NCBI RefSeq assembly: GCF_036429475.1
Contig: NZ_CP144125.1
Location: 1-64,000, forward strand
Reading direction: 5' to 3'
Source: Halalkalicoccus sp. CGA53
GTDB taxonomy: Archaea > Halobacteriota > Halobacteria > Halobacteriales > Halalkalicoccaceae
DNA length: 64,000 nt
Below are positions 15,363 through 23,535 of this stretch, piece after piece (position 1 is the first letter of the stretch; each line of letters starts with the position of its first letter). The notes under the pieces were generated by a model that was given only the letters and a program-made list of their open reading frames with translations, did no database searches and was not told where the DNA came from. Both the position numbers and the translations under genes were made by a program.

Positions 15363-15629
15363 TCAGCGCCGCCCTCGCCGTGGCGGTCTCCCTCCGAACG
15401 ACTCCTCCCGACCGAGCAACAGGTAGAGGAAGAGTCCGGGCAGCGAGAGCATGAGGACGACACCGGCCCACAGCGCCGGCGAGTCGCTCTTCTCCTCCCA
15501 GCCGAACGCGTCGTAGAACGTCCAGGCAGCCATCGCGGCGGTTCCCACGAGGTAGAGCAGAACGAGCGCGCCACCGGCGCTCGCGGCCGCGGCCGGCAGC
15601 GGAGCCACGGTGAGGAGTGGCGAGTACAT
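15363..15629 (-). CDS. Small two-helix membrane protein
   Basis: About 88 residues from the ATG at 15629. Two hydrophobic segments are visible (residues about 12-38 and 52-70) with a short polar link (FGWEEKSDSPALW) and a basic tail (GGRPPRRGRR). The second segment (LPGLFLYLLLGR) resembles phospholipase-D-nuclease N-terminal membrane domains. Function unknown. It lies downstream of the DCC gene on the same strand and may be in its operon. Confidence 0.6.
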   Translation of the reverse strand: MYSPLLTVAPLPAAAASAGGALVLLYLVGTAAMAAWTFYDAFGWEEKSDSPALWAGVVLMLSLPGLFLYLLLGREESFGGRPPRRGRR

Positions 15630-15676
15630 GTCTCGCGGATCGAACCTGTCGGACAAGTGTCTTTCGACCTGTCGAG

Positions 15677-16144
15677 TCAGTCGTCGGCCCGGCCAGAACT
15701 CTCGGAGAGAAAGCGCGAACGGAGGTCGGGCGTCGGCATCATACACCGGTCTTTCCGCCCGAACCAGCCGTAGCGGCGGGCCGCGACGAAGTCGTAAACG
15801 GCGTCTCTGAGTCGTTTGGGGAGGAGTCGACCCGCCGAGAGCAGTCGGTAGGCACCACCGAGGTGGCGTCCGATCCCCATGACCGCGTCGGACTTCACGG
15901 CGCAGCTCCCCTCGTCGACCAGCACGATCGAGTCTAACGTCTCGGGATCAAGCCCGCAGTCGGCGACGAGCCGTTCTCCGACCTCCGACTGGAGCGGGGC
16001 GAACCTGAACCGCGCCTCCGGATCGCGTTCGATGAGGAACTGTACGGAGCCGACACAGAGGTTGCAGACGCCGTCGAAGAGGACTACAGGGTGACCCCCG
16101 GGTAGCTCGGCGTCCTCGGCGGGTGTCTCTCCGTCCTCGGCCAT
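15677..16144 (-). CDS. DCC-family thiol-disulfide oxidoreductase (DUF393)
   Basis: A 155-residue protein with the family signature VVLFDGVCNLCVGSVQFL, where the DGxCxxC motif gives a thioredoxin-like redox pair. It has the typical middle (FRFAPLQSEVGERL) and the end YDFVAARRYGWFGRKDRCMM with a further conserved cysteine. DCC proteins are widely paired with HTTM-domain membrane proteins, as here (46 bases downstream of the HTTM gene). The reaction is not established. Confidence 0.9.
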   Translation of the reverse strand: MAEDGETPAEDAELPGGHPVVLFDGVCNLCVGSVQFLIERDPEARFRFAPLQSEVGERLVADCGLDPETLDSIVLVDEGSCAVKSDAVMGIGRHLGGAYRLLSAGRLLPKRLRDAVYDFVAARRYGWFGRKDRCMMPTPDLRSRFLSESSGRADD

Positions 16145-16190
16145 CGTCGGAGGGAGGTGACGGGTGTGAATGAGGGTTTCCCCTCCTGGA

Positions 16191-17783
16191 TCAGAAGTCG
16201 GGCGGCTCGAACTCCTCGGTGTCGCCCTCGCCGCCGCAGGCGTGTTTGTAGATCAGCTCCGACTCCCGGTCGCGCTCGTCGTGGGCGCTGATCGTCTCCA
16301 GGGTGATGTCCTCGCTCACGGCGTACATGTTGACGTGCGTGAGTTCGACGCCGTGGTCGTCCTCGTAGGTCCGACAGAGGTACTCCGCGAGCTGTGGTGC
16401 GACGTCGTTGTCGAACCCGCCGCGGCGGACGCTGTTCATGTAGAATCGCTCCCGGTAGGTGCCGTACTGGCGCTGGAGCTGGTCGTGTGCCCTGTCGTAG
16501 GAGAGCTCCCGGTGGTTGTACGCGTCGATGAGCTCGCCGTCCGCGGTCCGCGCAGGGAAGACGTAGTAGCGGTCGGTCGTTCGTGGGATGGGCGCGAAGA
16601 CGCTCCACTCCGGCTGGGAGACGGCGAAGGCGCTCGCCACGTCGTCGACCTCGTCCTCGGTCGCGGCGAACCGACCGTCCGGATCGACGACCCCGCCGCC
16701 GTGGAGGAACGGTGCGACCGCGAGCATGACCATCGAGAACGAGACGAGGACGACGGCGAAGATGTAGAGCGTCGACTTCGCCCACCGCCCCCGTTCGGAG
16801 TTCAGCCGGACGGTCGGGAAGCGTCGTGCGACTGCTGCGGCCCCCGAAGCGCGCCCGGCGATCCGCTCGCGGTCGAGGCCGAGGCGGTCGACCAGCCGCT
16901 TGGCGTCCTCCCAGACGGGCGTCTGGACGAACAGGACCAAGCCCGCGAGCGCGACGTAGGCGAACGCCCCGATCCGCACCGTCATCGCGAACGAGGCGTG
17001 TCCGCCGACGAACATCAGCAGGAAGGGAAGCCGGAGCCGGCCGGCGAGCAGGATCAGAAGTGGCGACGCCCAGAGCATGTAGTACCAGGTCAGCCCGCCG
17101 TACTGCAACAGGGTGGGGAACTCCCGGACGATCGGGGCGAGGAGGAACGTCATGTCGTCGAGACCCATCACGAGCGGGGTGGCCTCCCCGCCCGTCCAGA
17201 GCTCCGACTGGGACTTGTGGTAGGCGTTGACGACGTACATATAGACCATCTGACAGAGGATCATCACGGAGGCGATCCCGACGAACGACCCCCGGGGCGG
17301 GGTCTCGGAGAGGACCGCGTCGACCGACCAGCGCTCGCCCAGCGGGAGGAAGATCGCCCAGAACAGCAGCAGCCGGAAGAGGACGTCGGCGTAGCTCGTG
17401 ACGAGCGGGTTGTGGTGATCCAACGAGACGACGAAGAGAAACGAGAGCACCATCGCGATCCGGGTCTTGTAGCCGACGATCAGCTGGAACGCGAACAGCG
17501 CCTGGACGACGAACAGCGCGAGGAGGAGCGCCGGATCGGTCGTCGCGTGGTAGAACGAGAAGGCGTTGTCCGTGGACAGTTCGATCGCGAGCGACCGGGG
17601 GACGACGCCCTCCTCGGTGTAGAAGAACTCGAAGTTCCGCGAACGCAGCAGCAGGTCGGCGAGGATCAGCAGGCCGACGAACACCCGAAAGACCGCGAGC
17701 GTCCGCGTGTCGAGCCGGACACAATCCTTCAGATAGCCGCGGGCCCGTCCCGAAAGCGCTGAGATCTCCCCGCCGGATCGCAT
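16191..17783 (-). CDS. HTTM-domain membrane protein (vitamin K-dependent carboxylase-like)
   Basis: A 530-residue protein. The first about 320 residues hold repeated hydrophobic helices characteristic of the HTTM fold (FRVFVGLLILADLLLR, GVVPRSLAIE, LLLFWAIFLPLGERWS). A final helix near residues 345-365 (STLYIFAVVLVSFSMVMLAV) precedes a soluble C-terminal domain of about 160 residues. HTTM proteins are related to gamma-glutamyl carboxylase. Bacterial and archaeal members are poorly characterised. The DCC partner directly downstream suggests redox coupling to the membrane enzyme (inference). Confidence 0.85.
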   Translation of the reverse strand: MRSGGEISALSGRARGYLKDCVRLDTRTLAVFRVFVGLLILADLLLRSRNFEFFYTEEGVVPRSLAIELSTDNAFSFYHATTDPALLLALFVVQALFAFQLIVGYKTRIAMVLSFLFVVSLDHHNPLVTSYADVLFRLLLFWAIFLPLGERWSVDAVLSETPPRGSFVGIASVMILCQMVYMYVVNAYHKSQSELWTGGEATPLVMGLDDMTFLLAPIVREFPTLLQYGGLTWYYMLWASPLLILLAGRLRLPFLLMFVGGHASFAMTVRIGAFAYVALAGLVLFVQTPVWEDAKRLVDRLGLDRERIAGRASGAAAVARRFPTVRLNSERGRWAKSTLYIFAVVLVSFSMVMLAVAPFLHGGGVVDPDGRFAATEDEVDDVASAFAVSQPEWSVFAPIPRTTDRYYVFPARTADGELIDAYNHRELSYDRAHDQLQRQYGTYRERFYMNSVRRGGFDNDVAPQLAEYLCRTYEDDHGVELTHVNMYAVSEDITLETISAHDERDRESELIYKHACGGEGDTEEFEPPDF

Positions 17784-17948
17784 CTACTCGAACGGAACTG
17801 TTTCCGAACGGTATATGTCTTTTCTTCGCCAGGGTGCCGAGACCTCCGCTCGCGGCCCGCAAGGAGCCATCGCTGCCGTCAGAGTCGTGTCGCTAGAACG
17901 AACTGATCGGCCCCGCAGACTCCCACGAACGACCCGAACGTCGGTCGC

Positions 17949-18857
<909 letters not shown>

Positions 18858-18966
18858 ACGTGAGGGTAGGACGGACGCCAGTAATACGTGTCGGTAGCGG
18901 ACGTCAGACTGGCCAGGTCAGCGCGCTTCGAGGATCTACGTATCGTCGGGCGAAGCGGGGTTCACA

Positions 18967-20037
18967 CTACCCCGCGAGCACCGCACTCAGCGCGTCCATC
19001 GCCTCGTCCACCGTCTCAACCTCGGCGTTGTAGCCCATGTGCCCGACCCGGAGGATATCGTCCGTGTGCTCGCCCAGCCCCGTTGCGAGGACGACGCCCT
19101 CCTCCGCGACGTCCCGCTGGACCCTCTCGGCGTTCTCGACCGCGAACGCCGTGACCGTCGGGGAGCACAGCACCTCCGGCGGATAGGGTTCGAGACCGAT
19201 CTCCGCTCCTCGTTCACGGCAGTGGGCGGCGGCCCGTTCGTGGCGCTCGAAGACGGTCTCTAGACCCTCGTCCAGAACGAGGCCGAGCGAGGCGTCGAGC
19301 GCGTACAGGTTCGAGACGAGGTGGGTGTAGGGAAAGCGGGCGACCGGCCCGTCGCCGAGGTCGCGCCAGGGGTCGAGGCTCGCGTAGAACGACCGTTGCT
19401 CCGTCTCCTCGACCTTCTCCCAGGCGGCGTCGCTCACCGAGAGCGTCGAGAGCCCCGGCGGGGAGCTGAGACACTTCTGCGAGCCGCCGAGCAGGACGTC
19501 GGGCTCGGGTACAGGGGTGCCGGCGAGCGAGGAGACGGCGTCGACGAGCGTGAGCACGCCGGCGTCGCGCATGACCTCGAGGACGGGATCGAGATCGTTG
19601 AGCAGGCCGGTCGGCGTCTCACAGTGGACCATCGTCGCGAGCACCGGATCGTGCTCCTCGACCGCGCGCTCGACCTCGCTCGCCGCGAGCGGTTCGTCGT
19701 CCGGATCCTCGAGCAGCACGGGGTGGCCACCGGCGAGCGAGACGAGATCGGCGAAGCCGGTTCCGTACAACCCGTTCGAGAGACAGAGCACCGTCTCACC
19801 CTCGTCGACGAGGGAGGCGACGCCCGCTTCGAGCCCGAGCATCCCCTCGCCGCCGAGGACGAGCGCGTCGTGTTCGGTAGCCGAGACCGTCGCGAGCTTC
19901 TCGAGCAGGTCGTGGTAGAACGCGGTGAACCCCGGTTCGATATCGGGGTTCTCGATTGGTCGGGCCATCGCCTCCCGGACCGCCGGCGGGAGCGCCGTCG
20001 GACCGGGCGTCATCACGAGGCTGTCTCTGTCGTCCAT
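18967..20037 (-). CDS. Class V PLP-dependent aminotransferase (alanine-glyoxylate type)
   Basis: A 356-residue protein starting with the family's MTPGPTALPPAVREAMARP block. The PLP-binding lysine is in LLGGSQKCLSSPPGLS. The aspartate contacting the pyridine ring is in TLVDAVSSLAGT. The arrangement matches the alanine-glyoxylate/serine-pyruvate aminotransferase group. Amino donor and acceptor cannot be told from sequence. It is a single gene and follows pdxS on the same strand. Confidence 0.9.
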   Translation of the reverse strand: MDDRDSLVMTPGPTALPPAVREAMARPIENPDIEPGFTAFYHDLLEKLATVSATEHDALVLGGEGMLGLEAGVASLVDEGETVLCLSNGLYGTGFADLVSLAGGHPVLLEDPDDEPLAASEVERAVEEHDPVLATMVHCETPTGLLNDLDPVLEVMRDAGVLTLVDAVSSLAGTPVPEPDVLLGGSQKCLSSPPGLSTLSVSDAAWEKVEETEQRSFYASLDPWRDLGDGPVARFPYTHLVSNLYALDASLGLVLDEGLETVFERHERAAAHCRERGAEIGLEPYPPEVLCSPTVTAFAVENAERVQRDVAEEGVVLATGLGEHTDDILRVGHMGYNAEVETVDEAMDALSAVLAG

Positions 20038-20207
20038 GCGCGGGACTCACACCGCGGGGCGATACGTCCACCGACCCGCGTGGGGAACTGTCGTCGTGTC
20101 AATTCTTCTGTTCTGTCAACGAAGTGTCTATGCGGCAATTGATTTCTTCTGCCAAATACTCGAATAGAAACCGTTAGGAGGGCACCACCGATGTGAACGG
20201 TCGTACG

Positions 20208-21050
20208 ATGCGGAGGCGATCCTACATCCTCGGTGCCGGGGCCGTCGTGGCCACGTCCCTCGGCCAGATCGGAACCGGCACGGCGGACGCGAACGGCGCT
20301 GCTGTCGAGACGTACGTCATCGCGTCGGGAACCCCCTCGGAGACGGAGGTCTCCGTGATCTCCAGCGGGGACGGCCCCACGACGGTCGTGACCGGGGGGA
20401 TCCACGGCGACGAGCGGGTGGGTGTCGAGGCAGCGGCCCGGATCGTCGAGCGTTGGCGACCGGCGTCGGGGTCGCTCGTCGTCGTTCCCCGGGCGAACGT
20501 CACCGGCATCGAGGCGGATCGCCGAGGGTGGGCGCGCGGCACGGACGACTGGGCAGACCTCAACCGGCAGTTCCCGGCGGGCGAGGAGCCGCCGGAGACG
20601 CTCCCGTCGGCGATATGGAGCCTCCTCGACGAGCACGACCCGGGCTACCTGATCGACCTGCACTCGGCGTACTACATGCACGGCCGGCAGGACGGGAGCC
20701 GCCGGTCGGTCGGACAGGCGCTCTTTCGGTCCCCCGCAGGTGGCGACCGGGATCGGGTGCTGAACCGGCTCAACGAGCGCTACGACCTCGCGAACCTGGA
20801 GAGCCACGACGGTCACACCTGCGAGTTCGTCGCCGGAAACGACCTCGGGACGAGCGACTCGCCGCTGTTCCTCCGGAAGGCGGGCGTCGACCGGGGTGTA
20901 GAGGGTTTCCTCCTCGACACCTACAGAGCCGACCGGCCGAACGCGGCGCACTCGCTCGACGACGAGGTCGAGTGGGCGCTCACCGCGTGTGCGGTCGGGC
21001 TCGCCGACGCGGGTCACGAGCTCTCGCCGGAGATCGAGGAGTGGCTCTGA
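20208..21050 (+). CDS. Tat-exported succinylglutamate desuccinylase/aspartoacylase-like protein
   Basis: About 280 residues. The N-terminus MRRRSYILGAGAVVATSLG is a twin-arginine signal, so the enzyme should act outside the membrane. The mature part has the zinc carboxypeptidase-like deacylase motifs: TGGIHGDERVG (His and Glu ligands), DLNRQFP, LIDLHSAYY (third ligand His) and a later glutamate (TCEFVAGN). Cytoplasmic AstE/AspA enzymes remove acyl groups from amino acids. An exported form suggests action on environmental substrates. A GTG five codons earlier is a possible start. The ATG at 20208 gives the best signal peptide. Confidence 0.82.
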   Translation: MRRRSYILGAGAVVATSLGQIGTGTADANGAAVETYVIASGTPSETEVSVISSGDGPTTVVTGGIHGDERVGVEAAARIVERWRPASGSLVVVPRANVTGIEADRRGWARGTDDWADLNRQFPAGEEPPETLPSAIWSLLDEHDPGYLIDLHSAYYMHGRQDGSRRSVGQALFRSPAGGDRDRVLNRLNERYDLANLESHDGHTCEFVAGNDLGTSDSPLFLRKAGVDRGVEGFLLDTYRADRPNAAHSLDDEVEWALTACAVGLADAGHELSPEIEEWL

Positions 21051-21098
21051 ACCTCGGGATCGGCAGGTCTATACGTCGCTCACACACCCTCTCGGGTG

Positions 21099-21812
21099 AT
21101 GTCAGCGTCCCCCGCAGAGGACCTCCCGCGCTACGTCGCCCCGCTTCCGGATCGGCTAGAGGGGTTCGCGCTCCGCTACGCCTGGGCGATCGTCGCGATC
21201 AATCTCGGCGGAACGGCCTTCGGCTTCTACTACTACGCCGGGCAGTTCGCGGGCACCCCGGTACTGATGTGGCCGTGGGTGCCCGACAGCCCGCTCGCGA
21301 CGCTGTTCATGGCGGCGAGCCTCGCGCTTTATAAACTCGGCCGACCGAGCGAGGTGGTGAACGCGCTCGCGTTCATCGGGAACGTCAAACTCGGGCTCTG
21401 GACGCCGTACACCCTGTTCGTCCTCCGGGATCACTACGCCTACCTCGACCCCGCGATGTACCAGTTCCTCTTCTGGAGCCACCTCGCGATGGTCGTCCAG
21501 GCGTTTCTCATCCACCGCTACGCGCGGTTCTCGGTCCCTGCGGTGGCTGCGGCGCTCGCCTGGTACACGTTCGATCTCGTGGTGGACTACTTCGTCCCGA
21601 TCGTCGGTGGACCACACCACACACGTCTCCCCGCTGCCAACCCCGCGGAGGTGGACGCCTTTCTCGGTGCGACGATGTTCTCCGCGGCGGCCGCCGGTGC
21701 CGTGGTCTTCACGATCCTGCCGACGTTCCTGCTGCTCGCGACCCGGGTCGAGAAGGTGCGCGCGGCGAGACGGATGGCCGCAGGCGAAACGGGGTCGACC
21801 GGGGAGCGCTGA
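21099..21812 (+). CDS. DUF1405 membrane protein
   Basis: About 237 residues with six or so hydrophobic helices. WAIVAINLGGTAFGFYYYAG and LMWPWVPDSPLATLFMAASL are typical DUF1405 blocks, and VNALAFIGNVKLGLWTPYT follows. The C-terminus is basic (EKVRAARRMAAGE). Function unknown. A GTG three bases upstream is also possible. It follows the Tat-exported deacylase by 48 bases in the same direction. Confidence 0.85.
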   Translation: MSASPAEDLPRYVAPLPDRLEGFALRYAWAIVAINLGGTAFGFYYYAGQFAGTPVLMWPWVPDSPLATLFMAASLALYKLGRPSEVVNALAFIGNVKLGLWTPYTLFVLRDHYAYLDPAMYQFLFWSHLAMVVQAFLIHRYARFSVPAVAAALAWYTFDLVVDYFVPIVGGPHHTRLPAANPAEVDAFLGATMFSAAAAGAVVFTILPTFLLLATRVEKVRAARRMAAGETGSTGER

Positions 21813-21849
21813 CCGCTACGGATCACCCCGTCGTCGGTGAGAGATCACG

Positions 21850-22077
21850 TCACCGGTCGGCGCTGGGTCTGGGGGTGACGTCACCGGGATGGGTCCTGGT
21901 GGCCAACCAGCGGTAGTACCAGACGTCATCGAGGAGGATCGGGAGGCCGACGAACGCCACGAGTTCGGTGACCGGCGCCTCGGGAACGACGAAGAAGCTC
22001 GTGTCGAACGTCCCGTACAGGACGCCGACCAGCGGGAATTGGACGGAGGCTCCGAGGAGCGCCCACCCGAAAACGTA
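21850..22077 (-). pseudogene. Start-less membrane-protein fragment
   Basis: An open frame on the minus strand between stops at 22078-22080 and 21850-21852. It reads like the end of a membrane protein: FGWALLGASVQFPLVGVLYG, then FVVPEAPVTELVAFVGLPIL, then DDVWYYRWLATRTHPGD. The first about 40 residues contain no ATG, GTG or TTG, and the only usable start is a mid-frame GTG. The amino acid composition is unlike the arginine-rich shadow frames nearby, so a decayed gene is more likely than chance. Family not recognised. Confidence 0.35.
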
Positions 22078-22120
22078 TTACCCGGTGCGGTGACGGGGAC
22101 GAACCGACACCGGAGCCCCC

Positions 22121-22363
22121 ATGACCCCGCTACAGACCGTCGACGTGCTCGTCCTCTCCCTGCTCGCCATCGTCGTGTACGCGCTCGCCGGCGCGGTCGT
22201 CGCCAGGGACGCGAGGGAACGGAACGTGAAGAAACCGGCGGTGTGGGGAGGATCGGTGTTCCTCGCGATGCTCCTCGGAACGCTGTTCGTCCCGAACCAG
22301 ACGCTCGGTGCCGTCGTGGGGGGCCTCCTCGTGATCGGACTGTACGTCGTCGTACGCGACTGA
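22121..22363 (+). CDS. Small two-helix membrane protein
   Basis: An 80-residue protein with hydrophobic segments at about residues 7-27 and 42-76 (the second may be two short helices) and a basic loop between (DARERNVKKPAVWGG). A GTATTACC box lies about 40 bases before the ATG. No family function is known to me. Confidence 0.6.
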   Translation: MTPLQTVDVLVLSLLAIVVYALAGAVVARDARERNVKKPAVWGGSVFLAMLLGTLFVPNQTLGAVVGGLLVIGLYVVVRD

Positions 22364-22467
22364 GCGTCCGACCGTCTCCACCCCGGGACGGACTCTCTCT
22401 GGTAACCGGTCAGCGAAGGTCGGTTGGCGTGTGGACAGGGTGTTGCGTAGCCGCTCGCCTCGTCTCC

Positions 22468-23370
22468 CTACTCGCTCTGCTCGTCGTCTCCCGCGTGCGC
22501 CCGGACCCAGAGCTCGCCGATCCGCGAGAGCCGCGTCCGGTGGGACTTCCCGTGGGCCTCCTGTTCGACGTAGCCCTTCCCGCCGGGACCGAGCCGATCC
22601 ACGTTGTAGATCACCTTCGAGCGGAAGCTGTCGGTGTACTCCTCCGAGAGGTCGGTCGCGAGCGCGCTCGCCAGCTCGCTCACCGACTCGAACTCGCCGT
22701 CCTCGCCGAGTTTGAACAGGATCAGCTCCTCGAACGGTTTCACGTTCGAGAACGACGCGACGGGGAACTCCACGATGTGTCGACCGTCGATCTCCATCGC
22801 ACCGATCGTCGTCCCGCGCTCGTCGAACTCCGAGAGCAGTTCCCGGATCGAGTCGAGGCGCTCGTCGATCCGGTCGGGATCGATGTCGCCCGCCCCGATC
22901 TCCGAGAGCAGGGCCGCTTCCCGCCGGAGCTCCTCCGCGAGTTCGGTCTCCAGGTACTTTTCGGGAGCCGTGTAGTAGGTGTGGATCCTGTCCCTGTCCT
23001 CCTGACGCTCGACGGAGAGCGAGTGCGCGGCGGTCGCGACGGCGAAGCTCACGGGCCGGGGCATCGCGCTCACGTTCACCCAGACGTCGGTGCCGGCGTC
23101 GAGCTCCGCGTCGATGAGGCCGTAGGCCTGCTCGAACGCCGCGTCGTAGTCGTAGACGTCCTCGACTACCACGCGCTCGGTCTCGGCACCCAGCAGGTTC
23201 CGGAAGTCCTTCTCCAGTTTGCGCGAGAGGTGCCGGGAGTACTCGACGTTCGCCTCGCTCCCGACGGCGCCTTCGAGGAGGATCACCCGGTCGACGGCGA
23301 GTCGATCGCGGATCAGGGGCGCGATCAGCCGGTCGTAGTCGAAGCCGACCGGCACGATGTGCGTCGCCAT
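22468..23370 (-). CDS. HFX_2341-type regulator: CARF-like domain plus winged helix
   Basis: About 300 residues. The N-terminal about 150 residues form a Rossmann-like domain (IVPVGFDYDRLIAPLIRDRL, VILLEGAVGSE, DVWVNVSAMPRPVSFAVATA) of the kind related to the CARF/Csa3 sensor domains, known as DUF6293 in haloarchaea. The C-terminal about 110 residues form a winged helix (FELILFKLGE-type segment, SVSELASALATDL, RSKVIYNVDRLGPGGKGYVE). The ligand is unknown. CARF domains bind cyclic oligonucleotides in CRISPR systems, but no CRISPR gene is in this window. The ATG at 23370 starts the first beta strand. Confidence 0.78.
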   Translation of the reverse strand: MATHIVPVGFDYDRLIAPLIRDRLAVDRVILLEGAVGSEANVEYSRHLSRKLEKDFRNLLGAETERVVVEDVYDYDAAFEQAYGLIDAELDAGTDVWVNVSAMPRPVSFAVATAAHSLSVERQEDRDRIHTYYTAPEKYLETELAEELRREAALLSEIGAGDIDPDRIDERLDSIRELLSEFDERGTTIGAMEIDGRHIVEFPVASFSNVKPFEELILFKLGEDGEFESVSELASALATDLSEEYTDSFRSKVIYNVDRLGPGGKGYVEQEAHGKSHRTRLSRIGELWVRAHAGDDEQSE

Positions 23371-23535
23371 ACGTGCTACAGCGGGCAGCTGGGTATAAAG
23401 GTCGTAGATCGGGAGTCCGGGACCCCCGACCGCCAGCGGCCCGCGATACACGTCCGACGACCCTCTCTCCCCACACCGTTCAATTACCATACTAGAATGG
23501 TAAGGTTTAGGACGATTCGTATCCGATTACCCACA

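Noticed and set aside
22468-23370. The CARF-like regulator as a sign of a CRISPR-Cas locus.
   Set aside because: No repeat array and no cas gene are present in the window. This protein family commonly stands alone in haloarchaea.
21889-23535. A long in-frame extension upstream of the hybrid histidine kinase.
   Set aside because: The extension lies opposite the CARF-like regulator gene and has shadow composition. The kinase clearly begins at the receiver domain (ATG 23536), after an AT-rich promoter stretch.
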